Assembly (NCBI RefSeq): GCF_000612625.1
Contig: NZ_CCAS010000001.1
Coordinates: 121,001 to 185,000 of the forward strand
Length of the DNA: 64,000 nucleotides
Source: Neobacillus jeddahensis
GTDB taxonomy: Bacteria; Bacillota; Bacilli; Bacillales; Cytobacillaceae
Reading direction: 5' to 3'
Position numbers and translations under genes: made by a program
Shown here: piece by piece, positions 26,781 to 35,749 of the stretch
Position numbering within the stretch: the first letter of the stretch is position 1
How the letters are laid out: each line of letters starts with the position of its first letter
Notes under the pieces: generated by a model
What the model was told of the DNA's origin: nothing
Databases searched by the model: none
The model's input: only the letters and a program-made list of their open reading frames with translations

Positions 26781-26839
26781 CTTGTATATACAAGTTTTGA
26801 TTACGTTTTCATTTTAACTTGTATATACATGTATGTCAA
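26781..26839 (-). promoter_or_regulatory. tre promoter with two TreR operators
   Basis: On the minus strand the -35 TTGACA (26839-26834), a 17-nt spacer and the -10 TAAAAT (26816-26811) form a near-consensus SigA promoter. CTTGTATATACATG (26818-26831) fills the spacer, and CTTGTATATACAAG (26781-26794) lies just downstream of the expected start. Both match the TreR operator, so repression would block both binding and escape. Confidence 0.85.
26798..26811 (-). promoter_or_regulatory. cre site (CcpA) in the tre promoter
   Basis: TGAAAACGTAATCA on the minus strand fits TGWAANCGNTNWCA with one mismatch. It overlaps the expected transcription start, between the two TreR operators, implying catabolite repression. 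Confidence 0.75.
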
Positions 26840-27085
26840 CAAGTTATTATAAATGATATTTTTCCTAAATGATTTGGGTTGGATTGATTCTAGTAAGTTA
26901 GGCAGGGTATTATATGATCGACTGTTCCTGAATAGAACTGTGTCTTTTGAACGACTTTTATACTTTACAGCAATAAATCGTTGAATGAATATTTCGAAAA
27001 TGGTATTATTAACTTGTTTAAATTCTTCTGAGTTTAGACCTCCTAATTATGAGAGCTTAGCCTAGACCTCTAAGTTCTTGATTTT

Positions 27086-27119
27086 AACCTTTGAATTTTT
27101 TTCAAAGGTTCTTTTTTTG
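27086..27119 (+). terminator. Orphan Rho-independent terminator
   Basis: AACCTTTGAA / TTCAAAGGTT followed by CTTTTTTT. No coding gene lies immediately upstream on this strand. Confidence 0.75.
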
Positions 27120-27458
27120 TTAGGTAAGGCGAGCATTATAGCTAAATCCGTTTATCAAAACTTAAAGAATCCATTAATCTATTCAGCCTGTTGAAAACGA
27201 CATCAATCGTATATTAATAGTAAAGATGTCATTCGTTGACCATCCATGGAAAGGAAACATTTTGAAGATGACTTTCCAACCAATCCGTAATACAATCAAT
27301 GAATGTAATCCTGCAAACATTAATAAAAGGTTATCTAGGCATGACAAGCCCAAATCCAGTTAGAAAATTAACATACCTATAACCAATGAATAAAATGAAA
27401 ATTATAAAGAAGAACACGCGTAAAATAAGAAAAATATAAAAATAAGAAAAATTACCCA

Positions 27459-27472
27459 TGGTGCCTGACACT
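27459..27472. repeat. Short dispersed palindrome (TGGTGCCTGACACT)
   Basis: Third copy of the GGTGYCWGRCAC motif also at 7235 and 12688. It lies just upstream of the PAP2 promoter. Confidence 0.5.
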
Positions 27473-27475
27473 CAA

Positions 27476-27506
27476 TTGTGCATTTTCAACATAGAAATGG
27501 TATAAT
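27476..27506 (+). promoter_or_regulatory. Extended -10 promoter of the PAP2 gene
   Basis: TTGTGC (27476-27481), 19-nt spacer ending TGG, then a perfect TATAAT (27501-27506). Confidence 0.6.
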
Positions 27507-27581
27507 TGATGATGGCCAGTTTGTTTCTAGACTAGTAACTTAGGAAATTGGTTCTATAAATTCTTGCAGGGAGGAATAGGC

Positions 27582-28229
27582 ATGAGAAAATTAATAAAAA
27601 AATCTCCCTATCTACTATTTTTGCTGGTGTTTCCGCTTTTAGCCGTTATCTATACGTTATTGAATGGCCGGTCACATAAAGCGATTGACATCTCCACTTC
27701 CATCGATCACTCCATTCCGTTTTTGCCAATATTTATCATACCGTATATTCTTTGGTACGCTTATATTTTCTGTTTTTTAATTTACTTTTGCTTCAAGGAC
27801 ACAAAAGTTTACATTAAAACAATATTGATGATTGTGATAGGTGAACTAATTTGTTTTGCCATTTATTTCTTTTTTCAAACGACCGTTCCAAGACCTACAT
27901 TGGTTGGTGATAATGTTATCATAAACCTAGTGGAGTTAATTTATGCAAATGATCAACCGTTTAATTGTTTTCCAAGTATCCATGTTTTGACAACCTTTAC
28001 CGTGATGCTCGCCTCGATCCATATAAAAAACAAACATATTCTAATGAACCTTTGTATTCATATTATTGGATCATTCATTATTATCTCGACTCTTTTTGTG
28101 AAGCAACATGTGATCTTTGATATGATTGGTTCCATGTTCTTGGTTACGTTTCTATATGGAATCTTATTTGAACTGTTGTCGTTTCGTGTGGAGAAAAAAA
28201 CGGAAACTGTGTATGTAAAAAGCAAATAG
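27582..28229 (+). CDS. PAP2-family membrane phosphatase
   Basis: A 215-residue membrane protein with about five or six helices. PAP2 motif II is CFPSIHVLTTF near residue 125, and motif III is STLFVKQHVIFDMIGS near 173, with His and Asp in the expected places. The usual first motif (KxxxxxxRP) is reduced to a TVPRP stretch near residue 100. The Aur1/Ipt1-like branch acts on lipid phosphates such as phosphatidate or undecaprenyl pyrophosphate at the outer face of the membrane. GGGAGGAAT precedes the ATG at 27582. Confidence 0.8.
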   Translation: MRKLIKKSPYLLFLLVFPLLAVIYTLLNGRSHKAIDISTSIDHSIPFLPIFIIPYILWYAYIFCFLIYFCFKDTKVYIKTILMIVIGELICFAIYFFFQTTVPRPTLVGDNVIINLVELIYANDQPFNCFPSIHVLTTFTVMLASIHIKNKHILMNLCIHIIGSFIIISTLFVKQHVIFDMIGSMFLVTFLYGILFELLSFRVEKKTETVYVKSK

Positions 28230-28252
28230 TTAACGAGTGTTATAGATTTATT

Positions 28253-28288
28253 AAAAGGAGTGTCGGTGAGACACTCCTTTTTGGTTTT
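28253..28288 (+). terminator. Rho-independent terminator
   Basis: AAAAGGAGTGTC / GACACTCCTTTT followed by TGGTTTTTTT. Confidence 0.9.
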
Positions 28289-28333
28289 TTTAAAGCTTGT
28301 TTAAAAATAACCTATAAAAAAACGGTTATGCAT

Positions 28334-29002
28334 TTATGTCATATGGATGGTTTTGATATGCTGCAGATTGATAAAAGTGGGTTCTTCCTTAGCACCTGAT
28401 AGTTCAACAAAATTGTTCCTAATACCTTGGACCTTACCAATGACATTTTCATCTTCACCGACATTGAAAATAATCAATTCGCCAACTAATTTTTCAATTT
28501 GTACTTCAAATGAACGGGCAAAGGTAATATTGCTTGGATTCACAGGTAAACTGGAGTTACTGAGACCATACGGACGTTGATTATTTGTGTATGGTATTAA
28601 CCATTTTAAATGGTTAAGGGAGATAAACATGGTTTTGTAAATGGGAGAATAAAACACAAAATAATTATTCATAATACTGATTATATAACCATGTAATGCT
28701 TGTTTACTTGTTACGTAGATTTCTGTAAAAATCCCTTTAGCAGACGTAAGCGTTTTTCTTAATGAAGTTTCTTCGCTATGATTATAAATTGGTGTTGCTT
28801 CATCATTAAAACTAATCTCTGAAATCTCATCCTTTTTTAAAAATTGCCAGTGTTGAATATGAACGGTTGGTATATAAAGATAATCAGTACCGTTAAAGAC
28901 AACCCAAATATCACTGCCAATATCGACTAACAATCCGCTAATAAACTTCTTTCCTGATATCTCCATTTTAATATATTTACCGATGTTCTGCTTTAATTTC
29001 AT
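28334..29002 (-). CDS. YwrJ-like spore coat-locus protein
   Basis: A 222-residue soluble protein made of small beta-barrel (Sm-like) segments: MEISGKKFISGLLVDIGSDI near residue 13, LHGYIISIMNNYFVFYSP near 103, and VGELIIFNVGEDENVIGKVQ near 172. Similar segments occur in the adjacent CotB-type proteins. In B. subtilis a gene of about this length, ywrJ, sits beside cotB at the same place, so this is likely its counterpart. The biochemical role is unknown. The ATG follows AAAGGATGTGAG. Confidence 0.65.
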   Translation of the reverse strand: MKLKQNIGKYIKMEISGKKFISGLLVDIGSDIWVVFNGTDYLYIPTVHIQHWQFLKKDEISEISFNDEATPIYNHSEETSLRKTLTSAKGIFTEIYVTSKQALHGYIISIMNNYFVFYSPIYKTMFISLNHLKWLIPYTNNQRPYGLSNSSLPVNPSNITFARSFEVQIEKLVGELIIFNVGEDENVIGKVQGIRNNFVELSGAKEEPTFINLQHIKTIHMT

Positions 29003-29194
29003 TTACTCACATCCTTTCTTGAATTGTTCCATTTACAAATAGAGGAGGGCTAAATGAGACTGCTTTCTTTTAGGATATAAAATTGATGAGACCTGCCCAG
29101 CTCATATTTGTAATCGGACTTGGAAAAACTGCCAAGATCCTTCAATAGAAGGAATCCACCATGAACATCATTGTTTCTTTGAAGTAGTTTTTGG

Positions 29195-30352
29195 CTAAAA
29201 TCTAAATGTTCGCTTGCTTTTGGTTGGCCAACCAGCAAACGGGAAACTGCGCTCAGAATCATGGGAAACGGGTTCACCAGTAAAACGGAAAGCTCTTGTT
29301 TCCTGGTCCTTTTGTTTCCACACATTTTTAGTATCGTTTGTATAGTTGTCTTTTTTGACATTTTCAGCTTTATGAGATGACATATGTGAGGTAACAGGCG
29401 TGGAAGCATGTTCAGCCTCATGGGATTTTGAAGATTTTCCATCTTTCATTTTCGCTGGTAAAAAGGCAGGGGGATTCGTTGGTTGCTTAACAGACTTGGT
29501 ACCTTTCAGTTTTCTCAAAGCAGCTTCATCATTCTTGTTCTCTTTATGCTTCATTTCATTCGTAGGTTTTTTAATCTCGTGTTTGATTTTTTGATGGCTT
29601 TCACCAAAGAATTCAGGTTTCTTTCCTTTATCAGTGTGATCAGTCTTGGCGTCGCTTATTTCGGGTTCCGTCTTGATTGGTTGTGACCATCCCATGGTTT
29701 TATTTGGTTCAATGACTTCTTCTACCTCACAAACCTCTTGTTTTTCAGATTTGATATGATGCGCTGAAGTTTTCTCAGCTTTCGCTGTTTGCTTTGAATT
29801 GGCTTCCGTCATTACTTCTGCCGTGTATTCCTTCGTTTCACAAACATCTGACTCTTCTTCTTTTTCGTGATTTTTAGACTCATTTTTGCTTTCCTGCTTT
29901 TTCTCTTGTTCGTTTTCCTTTTTTTCCTCTTCCTTTATAAATCCTTTTAAAATGTTAGATACATGAGTTAACTTAATTAATATTCGTTCTTCACCGTTAA
30001 TTAACGTCGCAAAATCAGCATCAATCTCGCTTAATACACCGGTGAATTTTTGTTTGTTGATACTCAAGATTGTTACCCAGGAATGCTGAAACGATTTTAA
30101 AAGTTCTGTTAAGCTCTGCGTTTTTTGAAAGTTAACGGTCGTTTTCTCTGGTTGGAACTGTTTCGTATTTTTTGTGATAGCCTGAATTTTATCAATGTTA
30201 TAATAAAAGATGTACTTATTGTCCGTCTCTAACACGACATGGTCTGTTTCTACCCCAAGTAATTTCCCTTTAAATATGTCTTCACCTACATATAGATTTA
30301 CGTTAAAACCCGTTAATAAATCCAATGCAGCTGAAAATTTATCTAATCCCAT
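29195..30352 (-). CDS. cotB: Spore coat protein CotB-like
   Basis: A 385-residue protein (B. subtilis CotB is about 380). Residues 1-135 contain two Sm-like CotB repeats (FNVNLYVGEDIFKGKLLGVE, KQKFTGVLSEIDADFATLIN). Residues 140-350 are a highly charged disordered tail rich in Lys and Glu, ending in aromatic/basic FRFTGEP...FPFAGWPTKSKRTFRF-type sequence. The tail lacks the SKR repeats that CotH phosphorylates in B. subtilis CotB. AAGGAGG lies 8 nt before the ATG. It is 60 nt downstream of a second CotB-like gene, with a hairpin (GTCGCT / AGCGAC) between them. Confidence 0.8.
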   Translation of the reverse strand: MGLDKFSAALDLLTGFNVNLYVGEDIFKGKLLGVETDHVVLETDNKYIFYYNIDKIQAITKNTKQFQPEKTTVNFQKTQSLTELLKSFQHSWVTILSINKQKFTGVLSEIDADFATLINGEERILIKLTHVSNILKGFIKEEEKKENEQEKKQESKNESKNHEKEEESDVCETKEYTAEVMTEANSKQTAKAEKTSAHHIKSEKQEVCEVEEVIEPNKTMGWSQPIKTEPEISDAKTDHTDKGKKPEFFGESHQKIKHEIKKPTNEMKHKENKNDEAALRKLKGTKSVKQPTNPPAFLPAKMKDGKSSKSHEAEHASTPVTSHMSSHKAENVKKDNYTNDTKNVWKQKDQETRAFRFTGEPVSHDSERSFPFAGWPTKSKRTFRF

Positions 30353-30412
30353 GAATGAATCCTCCTTAAGATATAATGGGTCGCTCCTCTGTATGGAGAA
30401 GCGACGTAATGG

Positions 30413-30916
30413 TTACTCGTTGTCATCGTTTTTTTTGTCTTTGCCCTCGTCATCACTTTGTTTGTTTTCAGAATCACCTTTATGTGGTTTTTCAACCATT
30501 AAACCGTAACTAATATTACGGATATGTTTCATTGAAAAACGAACCACTTCATCCTTAACGATAAGGGATGCATAGTGTTTGTTCGCATCACTTAGGACAC
30601 CCTCTAATGACTCTGCACCACCACGGTTGATTTTCACCCACTGAAATCTAATACTTTCTAACAGTTTGTGGAAGTTCTCGGCTGTCTTGTAGTCTAATTT
30701 TTCAGGAACTTTTAAACCGAATTTCAAACTATCCTTAGAGCTCTCTGTAATGCTTCTGATATGGTTTGTTTTGTAGTAAACCACGCCGTCGCTTTCGGTT
30801 AAAAGGACAAAATAGTCTTCGAATACTGCCAGTAATTTTCCGATTCTAGATTCTGGGCCGCCTCGATCAACCCTAATCGTTTTGCCCACATGCAGATTCA
30901 TTAATTCTCTATCCAT
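30413..30916 (-). CDS. Second CotB-like spore coat protein (short form)
   Basis: A 167-residue protein with two Sm-like CotB repeats: HVGKTIRVDRGGPESRIGKL at residues 9-28 with YFVLLTESDGVVYYKTNHI, then WVKINRGGAESLEGVLSDAN with ASLIVKDEVVRFSMKHI. A short acidic C-terminus (SDDEGKDKKNDDNE) replaces the long basic tail of CotB. It reads like the N-terminal half of CotB in B. subtilis, so the ancestral gene may have duplicated and specialised. A SigK-like promoter is at 30959-30986. Confidence 0.75.
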   Translation of the reverse strand: MDRELMNLHVGKTIRVDRGGPESRIGKLLAVFEDYFVLLTESDGVVYYKTNHIRSITESSKDSLKFGLKVPEKLDYKTAENFHKLLESIRFQWVKINRGGAESLEGVLSDANKHYASLIVKDEVVRFSMKHIRNISYGLMVEKPHKGDSENKQSDDEGKDKKNDDNE

Positions 30917-30958
30917 AAAAGTTTTTTCCTCCTTTGTTTAAATAAACATTTACACTGC

Positions 30959-30986
30959 ATCTATATGTATCACGGGATGATGTTGT
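30959..30986 (-). promoter_or_regulatory. SigK-like promoter of the short CotB gene
   Basis: On the minus strand AC (30986-30985), a 17-nt spacer, then CATATAGAT against consensus CATAnnnTA (seven of nine positions compatible). Confidence 0.45.
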
Positions 30987-31030
30987 ACTAATAAAGTAGC
31001 CTTTTTTCATAGAATCACTGAAAAATAGGC

Positions 31031-31061
31031 AAAAAAAAGTATATGATATTTAACCATATAC
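31031..31061 (-). terminator. Rho-independent terminator of cotH
   Basis: On the minus strand GTATATG / CATATAC is followed by eight Ts, just after the cotH stop. Confidence 0.75.
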
Positions 31062-31069
31062 GTGTTTCT

Positions 31070-32140
31070 TCACTGGAGCCTACTTAATTGTTGTTTTAGA
31101 TAGTCGTTCCTTTTTTGAATAAAATCGATCATGTATGCATGTTCACGATCGAAGGATTCCACCTTTTTATTGATAAATGGATCTAGGTGGGAATAACATT
31201 TTAAGCTTTGAAAGAGGTCTTCAATGATCGATGATTGCACTTCAACAGTAAAATCGTTTTCTAATGTGGTGGAAAGAATTTCACGATATTTCTTCCTAAA
31301 ATGAGAAAAATGAAGCAATCTTGCCGTTAAGGTATTATAGCCAGTGATGGGTATATAGTCATAGTTGAGTTGTCTTCCATAGAGGTCTCTGCCCCAAGTC
31401 CCATCATAATCCCATGGTGTGATTTCGTATGCACCCGTCTCACCATTCAGATAAAGGGCATAATTATGGATAAAACCATCAAAATTTTGGGTACAAACAA
31501 CGCCTGTCAGCCATGTTAAATATTGGTCAACATTTAATAGATTCGGTATTTTCTTTTCAAATTCCTTATCATTGAGGGTATTTATCATCGCAATCAGATT
31601 CTCCAACACAGGAAGATCATCTTGTTTTCCATATTTGATTGTATAGCCTTCTGACAAACTTGTTTTTAATTCCTTTTCTGGTGTTAATAATGAGAAATTG
31701 GCGTAATAATTAGTGGCATAAATTATCGGACCCAGTGGTAGATTTCTTTTTTGTAAAAGATATTGGTCAAAAGATTCAAGCTCTAAGTAAATGCCCTTAC
31801 AAAACCCGTTGATATACAGGAGGATATGTTTGGAATGGGGAGAAATGACGCCAATTCTGTCAAAGAAATCAAGAGAAAGCTTGTTTCGGCTAAGTGATCG
31901 ATCGTTATATTCGGCATTCAGGTGGATTTCATGGGCCTCATTTACGGTATGTGGTTTTTGAAAAATAATATGATACGATTTCTTTTTTTTCTTTCTAATG
32001 ACATTCCCTCGATAGGCAAGGCTGATTGAATATTGGTCGGGGCCTATTTTAAGGACAGCGGGTACAGGTTCATCCAACCAAATATCTTTATTTAGTTGGT
32101 TCAACATCTTCGGATTGATATAAATTTCATATTTTTGCAA
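31070..32140 (-). CDS. cotH: CotH-family spore coat protein kinase
   Basis: A 356-residue atypical protein kinase of the inner coat. The active-site block is intact: QNFDGFIHNYALYLN (residues 218-232) and EITPWDYDGTWGRD (239-252). Asp221 and Asp244 occupy positions equivalent to the catalytic and metal-binding acids of B. subtilis CotH (family knowledge). CotH phosphorylates Ser in CotB and CotG, so the neighbouring CotB-like and Gly-Ser-Lys repeat proteins are its likely substrates. The start is TTG with AGGGGTA upstream. It is transcribed divergently from the repeat-protein gene, as cotH is from cotG. Confidence 0.9.
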   Translation of the reverse strand: MQKYEIYINPKMLNQLNKDIWLDEPVPAVLKIGPDQYSISLAYRGNVIRKKKKKSYHIIFQKPHTVNEAHEIHLNAEYNDRSLSRNKLSLDFFDRIGVISPHSKHILLYINGFCKGIYLELESFDQYLLQKRNLPLGPIIYATNYYANFSLLTPEKELKTSLSEGYTIKYGKQDDLPVLENLIAMINTLNDKEFEKKIPNLLNVDQYLTWLTGVVCTQNFDGFIHNYALYLNGETGAYEITPWDYDGTWGRDLYGRQLNYDYIPITGYNTLTARLLHFSHFRKKYREILSTTLENDFTVEVQSSIIEDLFQSLKCYSHLDPFINKKVESFDREHAYMIDFIQKRNDYLKQQLSRLQ

Positions 32141-32172
32141 TTTACATACCCCTATAAATATTTATTTTTTAG

Positions 32173-32200
32173 AATACTATGCATTTTAACTGTTAGGGGT
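32173..32200 (-). promoter_or_regulatory. SigK-like promoter of cotH
   Basis: On the minus strand AC (32200-32199), a 17-nt spacer, and CATAGTATT (32181-32173), one mismatch to CATAnnnTA. The spacing from the TTG start is 33 nt. Confidence 0.55.
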
Positions 32201-32269
32201 GCAGTATCTGGGTATTTGGTTAATTATAAAAAAATAAATGTATGTCTATATCCAATTCCACATTCTCCC

Positions 32270-32278
32270 CATAAATTA
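32270..32278 (+). promoter_or_regulatory. SigK-like -10 box of the collagen-like gene
   Basis: CATAAATTA fits CATAnnnTA exactly, 42 nt before the start codon. The -35 region lacks a clear AC at the usual spacing. Confidence 0.35.
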
Positions 32279-32319
32279 ACAATGAGAATAAAACTTTGGG
32301 AAAGTGGTGGAGAAAAGTA

Positions 32320-32865
32320 ATGAACATGGGTATGGAGGAACTGTTATCACAAGCACAGGAAAATGGGGTTATGGAATTTTTAATCAATAATCCTGTTGAA
32401 TTTAAATTAGAGAGGAAAGGTCCTAAAGGTCCAAAGGGGACAAAAGGTAGTTGTGGGTCTAAGGGCAGCGGAGGTTCGAAAGGAAGCCATGGTTCCAAAG
32501 GCAGTGATGGATCGAAAGGAAGTCATGGCTCCAAAGGCAGTGGTGGATCGAAAGGAAATCATGGCTCCAAAGGCAGTGGTGGATCGAAAAGAAGTCATGG
32601 CTCCAAAGGCAGTGGTGGATCGAAAGGAAGCCATGGTTCCAAAGGCAGCTGTGGATCGAAAGGAAGTCATGGCTCCAAAGGCAGTGGTGGATCGAAAGGA
32701 AGTCATGGTTCCAAAGGCAGCTGTGGATCGAAAGGAAGCTATGGCTCCAAAGGTAGCTGTGGATCGAAGGGAAGTTATGGCTCCAAAGGTAGTTGTGGTT
32801 CCAAGGGTAGTAAAGGATCAAAAGGGAAGAAAGGTCCAAAGGGTCCTAAAGGTCATAAAAAGTAA
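32320..32865 (+). CDS. Collagen-like Gly-Ser-Lys repeat protein in the cotG position
   Basis: A 181-residue protein. Residues 1-33 are an ordinary helical head (MGMEELLSQAQENGVMEFLI). From residue 34 to 180 the chain is about 49 consecutive Gly-X-Y triplets: GPK-GPK-GTK-GSC, then alternating GSK and GS(H/G/D/C/Y), then GKK-GPK-GPK-GHK. Only one triplet breaks the rule (RSH). The DNA shows an 18-bp period. Lysine is so frequent that the protein is very basic, and Ser occupies most X positions next to Lys. Cys and Tyr appear only in Y positions toward the C-terminus. The ATG at 32320 is chosen for GGTGGAG upstream. It lies divergent to cotH exactly where B. subtilis has cotG, and CotG-like proteins are Ser/Lys-rich CotH substrates, so it is probably the CotG analogue (inference). 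Confidence 0.85.
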   Translation: MNMGMEELLSQAQENGVMEFLINNPVEFKLERKGPKGPKGTKGSCGSKGSGGSKGSHGSKGSDGSKGSHGSKGSGGSKGNHGSKGSGGSKRSHGSKGSGGSKGSHGSKGSCGSKGSHGSKGSGGSKGSHGSKGSCGSKGSYGSKGSCGSKGSYGSKGSCGSKGSKGSKGKKGPKGPKGHKK

Positions 32866-32920
32866 TCTCTGGGATTCTATCGTTATAAAAAATTATTACT
32901 ATAGAATATAAAAAATAACG

Positions 32921-32952
32921 CCGGTACTTAAAAAGTATCGGTTTTATTTTTT
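32921..32952 (+). terminator. Rho-independent terminator
   Basis: CCGGTACTT / AAGTATCGG stem followed by TTTTATTTTTT. The rest of the interval up to 33214 shows no supported gene. Confidence 0.8.
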
Positions 32953-33214
32953 ATAACTTTAACAGCTTGACATATTATCGTTCCCCGTCATACATATGCC
33001 TATTTTGCTGTTTGTGGGTATCAACCTATGGAAAAAATGCCAGGCGATGGTCTATTCATTTTCGACTTACATTTTCTAGATTAATGCTGATTTGCTACCA
33101 TACGAGATATTCGTTTAGAACAAGCCCTACATTCGGACGTACTATAAACCAAGGCAAGAAAAATAAACGGAAAATATAAGAAGGAAACTTATTGAAGGGA
33201 GTCATGTAATTTTT

Positions 33215-34573
33215 ATGTATCATCAAACGACGGTGATCATCACAATTTTTGCATTTATTTTCACTATGTTTATGATCTTTATCCGTCCCAAAAATATGAA
33301 TGAAGCAATACCAGCCTCAGTTGGGGCAATGCTCGTCTTTTTAAGCGGAAGTGTTTCAACAGGAGATTTATTAGATATAAGTTCTAAAGTAACAGGTGCG
33401 GCTATTACCATTATTGCTACGATCGTTATGGCAATTGTCTTAGAAAGCTTCGGCTTTTTCAGCTGGACAGCTGCACTGATGCTAAAATTGTCAAAGGGAT
33501 CAGGGACTCGCTTATTTTGGTACACTTTACTACTTTGCTTTTCCATGACCTTATTTTTTAATAATGATGGAAGTATCTTAATCACTACACCCATCCTCAT
33601 TTTGATCTTAAATAATCTGAAGTTGAAAAATCGGCAAAAAATACCTTATCTATTAAGTGGTGCTTTAGTGGCAACAGCTTCAAGTGCCCCAATTGGAGTA
33701 AGTAATATTGTTAATCTCATTGCGTTGAAAATTATTGGAATGGATCTGTATCTGCAAACCGAAATGATGTTTATTCCTGGCGTGCTCGGACTGCTATTCC
33801 TTTCGTTTTTGCTGTTCCTCGTCTTCAAAAAAGATATCCCTAAAGAAATACCTTTCCATTCCTACTCGATTCCACTACAAAAAAATCGGCCTTACCATCC
33901 ATTACAGAAAAACACCGAAAGCTTATTTGACAAACAAAAGAAATTAATGATTAAAATGTTAATCTTCGTATTTTTGGTTAGGATCAGTCTATTTGTTGCC
34001 TCCTTTATTGGCATCTCTGTTTCACTCGTGGCAGTGTCAGGTTCACTTATCTTATTGATTTGGCGCTGGATCTATTTAAAGGTAAATCCAAAAGACGTCG
34101 TTGGGAAGATTCCTTGGCATATCTTACTTTTCGCCTTTAGCATGTATGTCGTAATTTATGGCTTACACAATATTGGTTTAACAACTATATTAGTTGATCA
34201 TTTTAAAATACTGGTGAATGATAGTCTATTGCATGCCAGCTTAACGATGGGGTTGATCACAGCCTTTTTATCAAATATTTTTAACAATCATCCAGCATTA
34301 ATGGTCTCAACTCTTGCCTTAACGGAGATGGGACTAGATCCACTCATTATGCAAACGGTTTACTTAGCGAATATCATCGGCAGTGATATCGGATCCCTAA
34401 TTCTACCAATCGGTACACTGGCCACCCTTATTTGGATGCATATTTTAAAGAAAAATAATATTAAATTTTCCTGGTTTGAATATATTAAAGTAACGATCCT
34501 AGTTATTCCGCCGACGTTGATTTTCACATTACTCAGCTTATACCTATGGCTTTTACTCGTCTTCGTACATTAA
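33215..34573 (+). CDS. ArsB/NhaD-superfamily anion transporter (YwrK-like)
   Basis: A 452-residue integral membrane protein with about 11 helices of the ion-transporter superfamily. Family motifs are FNNDGSILITTPILI near residue 112, ATASSAPIGVSNIVNLIALK near 152, the second-repeat counterpart SNIFNNHPALMVS near 352, and ANIIGSDIGSLILPIGTLAT near 389. B. subtilis YwrK, annotated as an arsenical pump-like protein, lies next to the cot cluster there too, supporting orthology. Actual substrate (arsenite, dicarboxylate or sodium) is unknown, and no ars genes are nearby. The start codon has a distant GGGAG. Confidence 0.75.
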   Translation: MYHQTTVIITIFAFIFTMFMIFIRPKNMNEAIPASVGAMLVFLSGSVSTGDLLDISSKVTGAAITIIATIVMAIVLESFGFFSWTAALMLKLSKGSGTRLFWYTLLLCFSMTLFFNNDGSILITTPILILILNNLKLKNRQKIPYLLSGALVATASSAPIGVSNIVNLIALKIIGMDLYLQTEMMFIPGVLGLLFLSFLLFLVFKKDIPKEIPFHSYSIPLQKNRPYHPLQKNTESLFDKQKKLMIKMLIFVFLVRISLFVASFIGISVSLVAVSGSLILLIWRWIYLKVNPKDVVGKIPWHILLFAFSMYVVIYGLHNIGLTTILVDHFKILVNDSLLHASLTMGLITAFLSNIFNNHPALMVSTLALTEMGLDPLIMQTVYLANIIGSDIGSLILPIGTLATLIWMHILKKNNIKFSWFEYIKVTILVIPPTLIFTLLSLYLWLLLVFVH

Positions 34574-34576
34574 GAT

Positions 34577-34619
34577 AAAAGGGTTGAAACGGTTCTGCCG
34601 GCTTCAACCCTTTTCATTT
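34577..34619 (+). terminator. Rho-independent terminator
   Basis: AAAAGGGTTGAA / TTCAACCCTTTT stem with inner CGG/CCG pairs. Confidence 0.85.
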
Positions 34620-34752
34620 CATGGTTAATCGGTAAGCTACTTGAAAATTCATAAGCTTTAATAAAGCAATATTTTTAAAAGTATGAACATTCTTCATCGC
34701 TTGGATTTTTTCAAAAGGATGGGTAAAATCTAAGATATGGATGTTTATTTAG

Positions 34753-35520
<768 letters not shown>

Positions 35521-35532
35521 ATTTTTCACCAT

Positions 35533-35563
35533 TAGAGAGCGTATTTTTACGCTTTCTTTTATT
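35533..35563 (+). terminator. Rho-independent terminator
   Basis: AGAGAGCGTA / TACGCTTTCT followed by TTTATTATT. Confidence 0.75.
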
Positions 35564-35749
35564 ATTCAAACAGAAAGGATTCAACAGGATAATAGCGGAA
35601 ACCAATGTAAACAGTCATTGTACCCGCTTTCTTTAGGTTTCACAAATCTGTCATAATCTATTATACTATGGTTTGTTCACAACGGACCCGACTTTCATGA
35701 GAGTTGGAAGTCACTTATAGAAAATAGGATGATAGGAGAGGTGCTACGT

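Larger units (their letters stand above)
26840..27475. other. Long gene-poor AT-rich interval
   Basis: About 640 bp between the tre promoter and the PAP2 promoter with no supported gene. It contains a strong terminator (27086-27119) with no gene upstream, short broken frames such as KSLNEYFENGIINLF (near 26970), and a dispersed palindrome at 27459. It may be gene decay or an unrecognised small RNA. Confidence 0.4.

Noticed and set aside
29050..29442. 130-codon minus-strand frame overlapping the end of cotB
   Set aside because: It is out of frame with CotB, with no ribosome site or recognisable domain. The CotB C-terminus itself is complete.
32407..32865. Repeat region considered as a CRISPR array
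   Set aside because: The 18-bp units are contiguous with no unique spacers, and the region codes for a Gly-X-Y protein. No cas genes are present.
32407..32911. Alternative frames through the Gly-Ser-Lys repeat on both strands
   Set aside because: They are by-products of the 18-bp repeat and lack ribosome sites. The 32320 frame has a non-repeat head and a good start.
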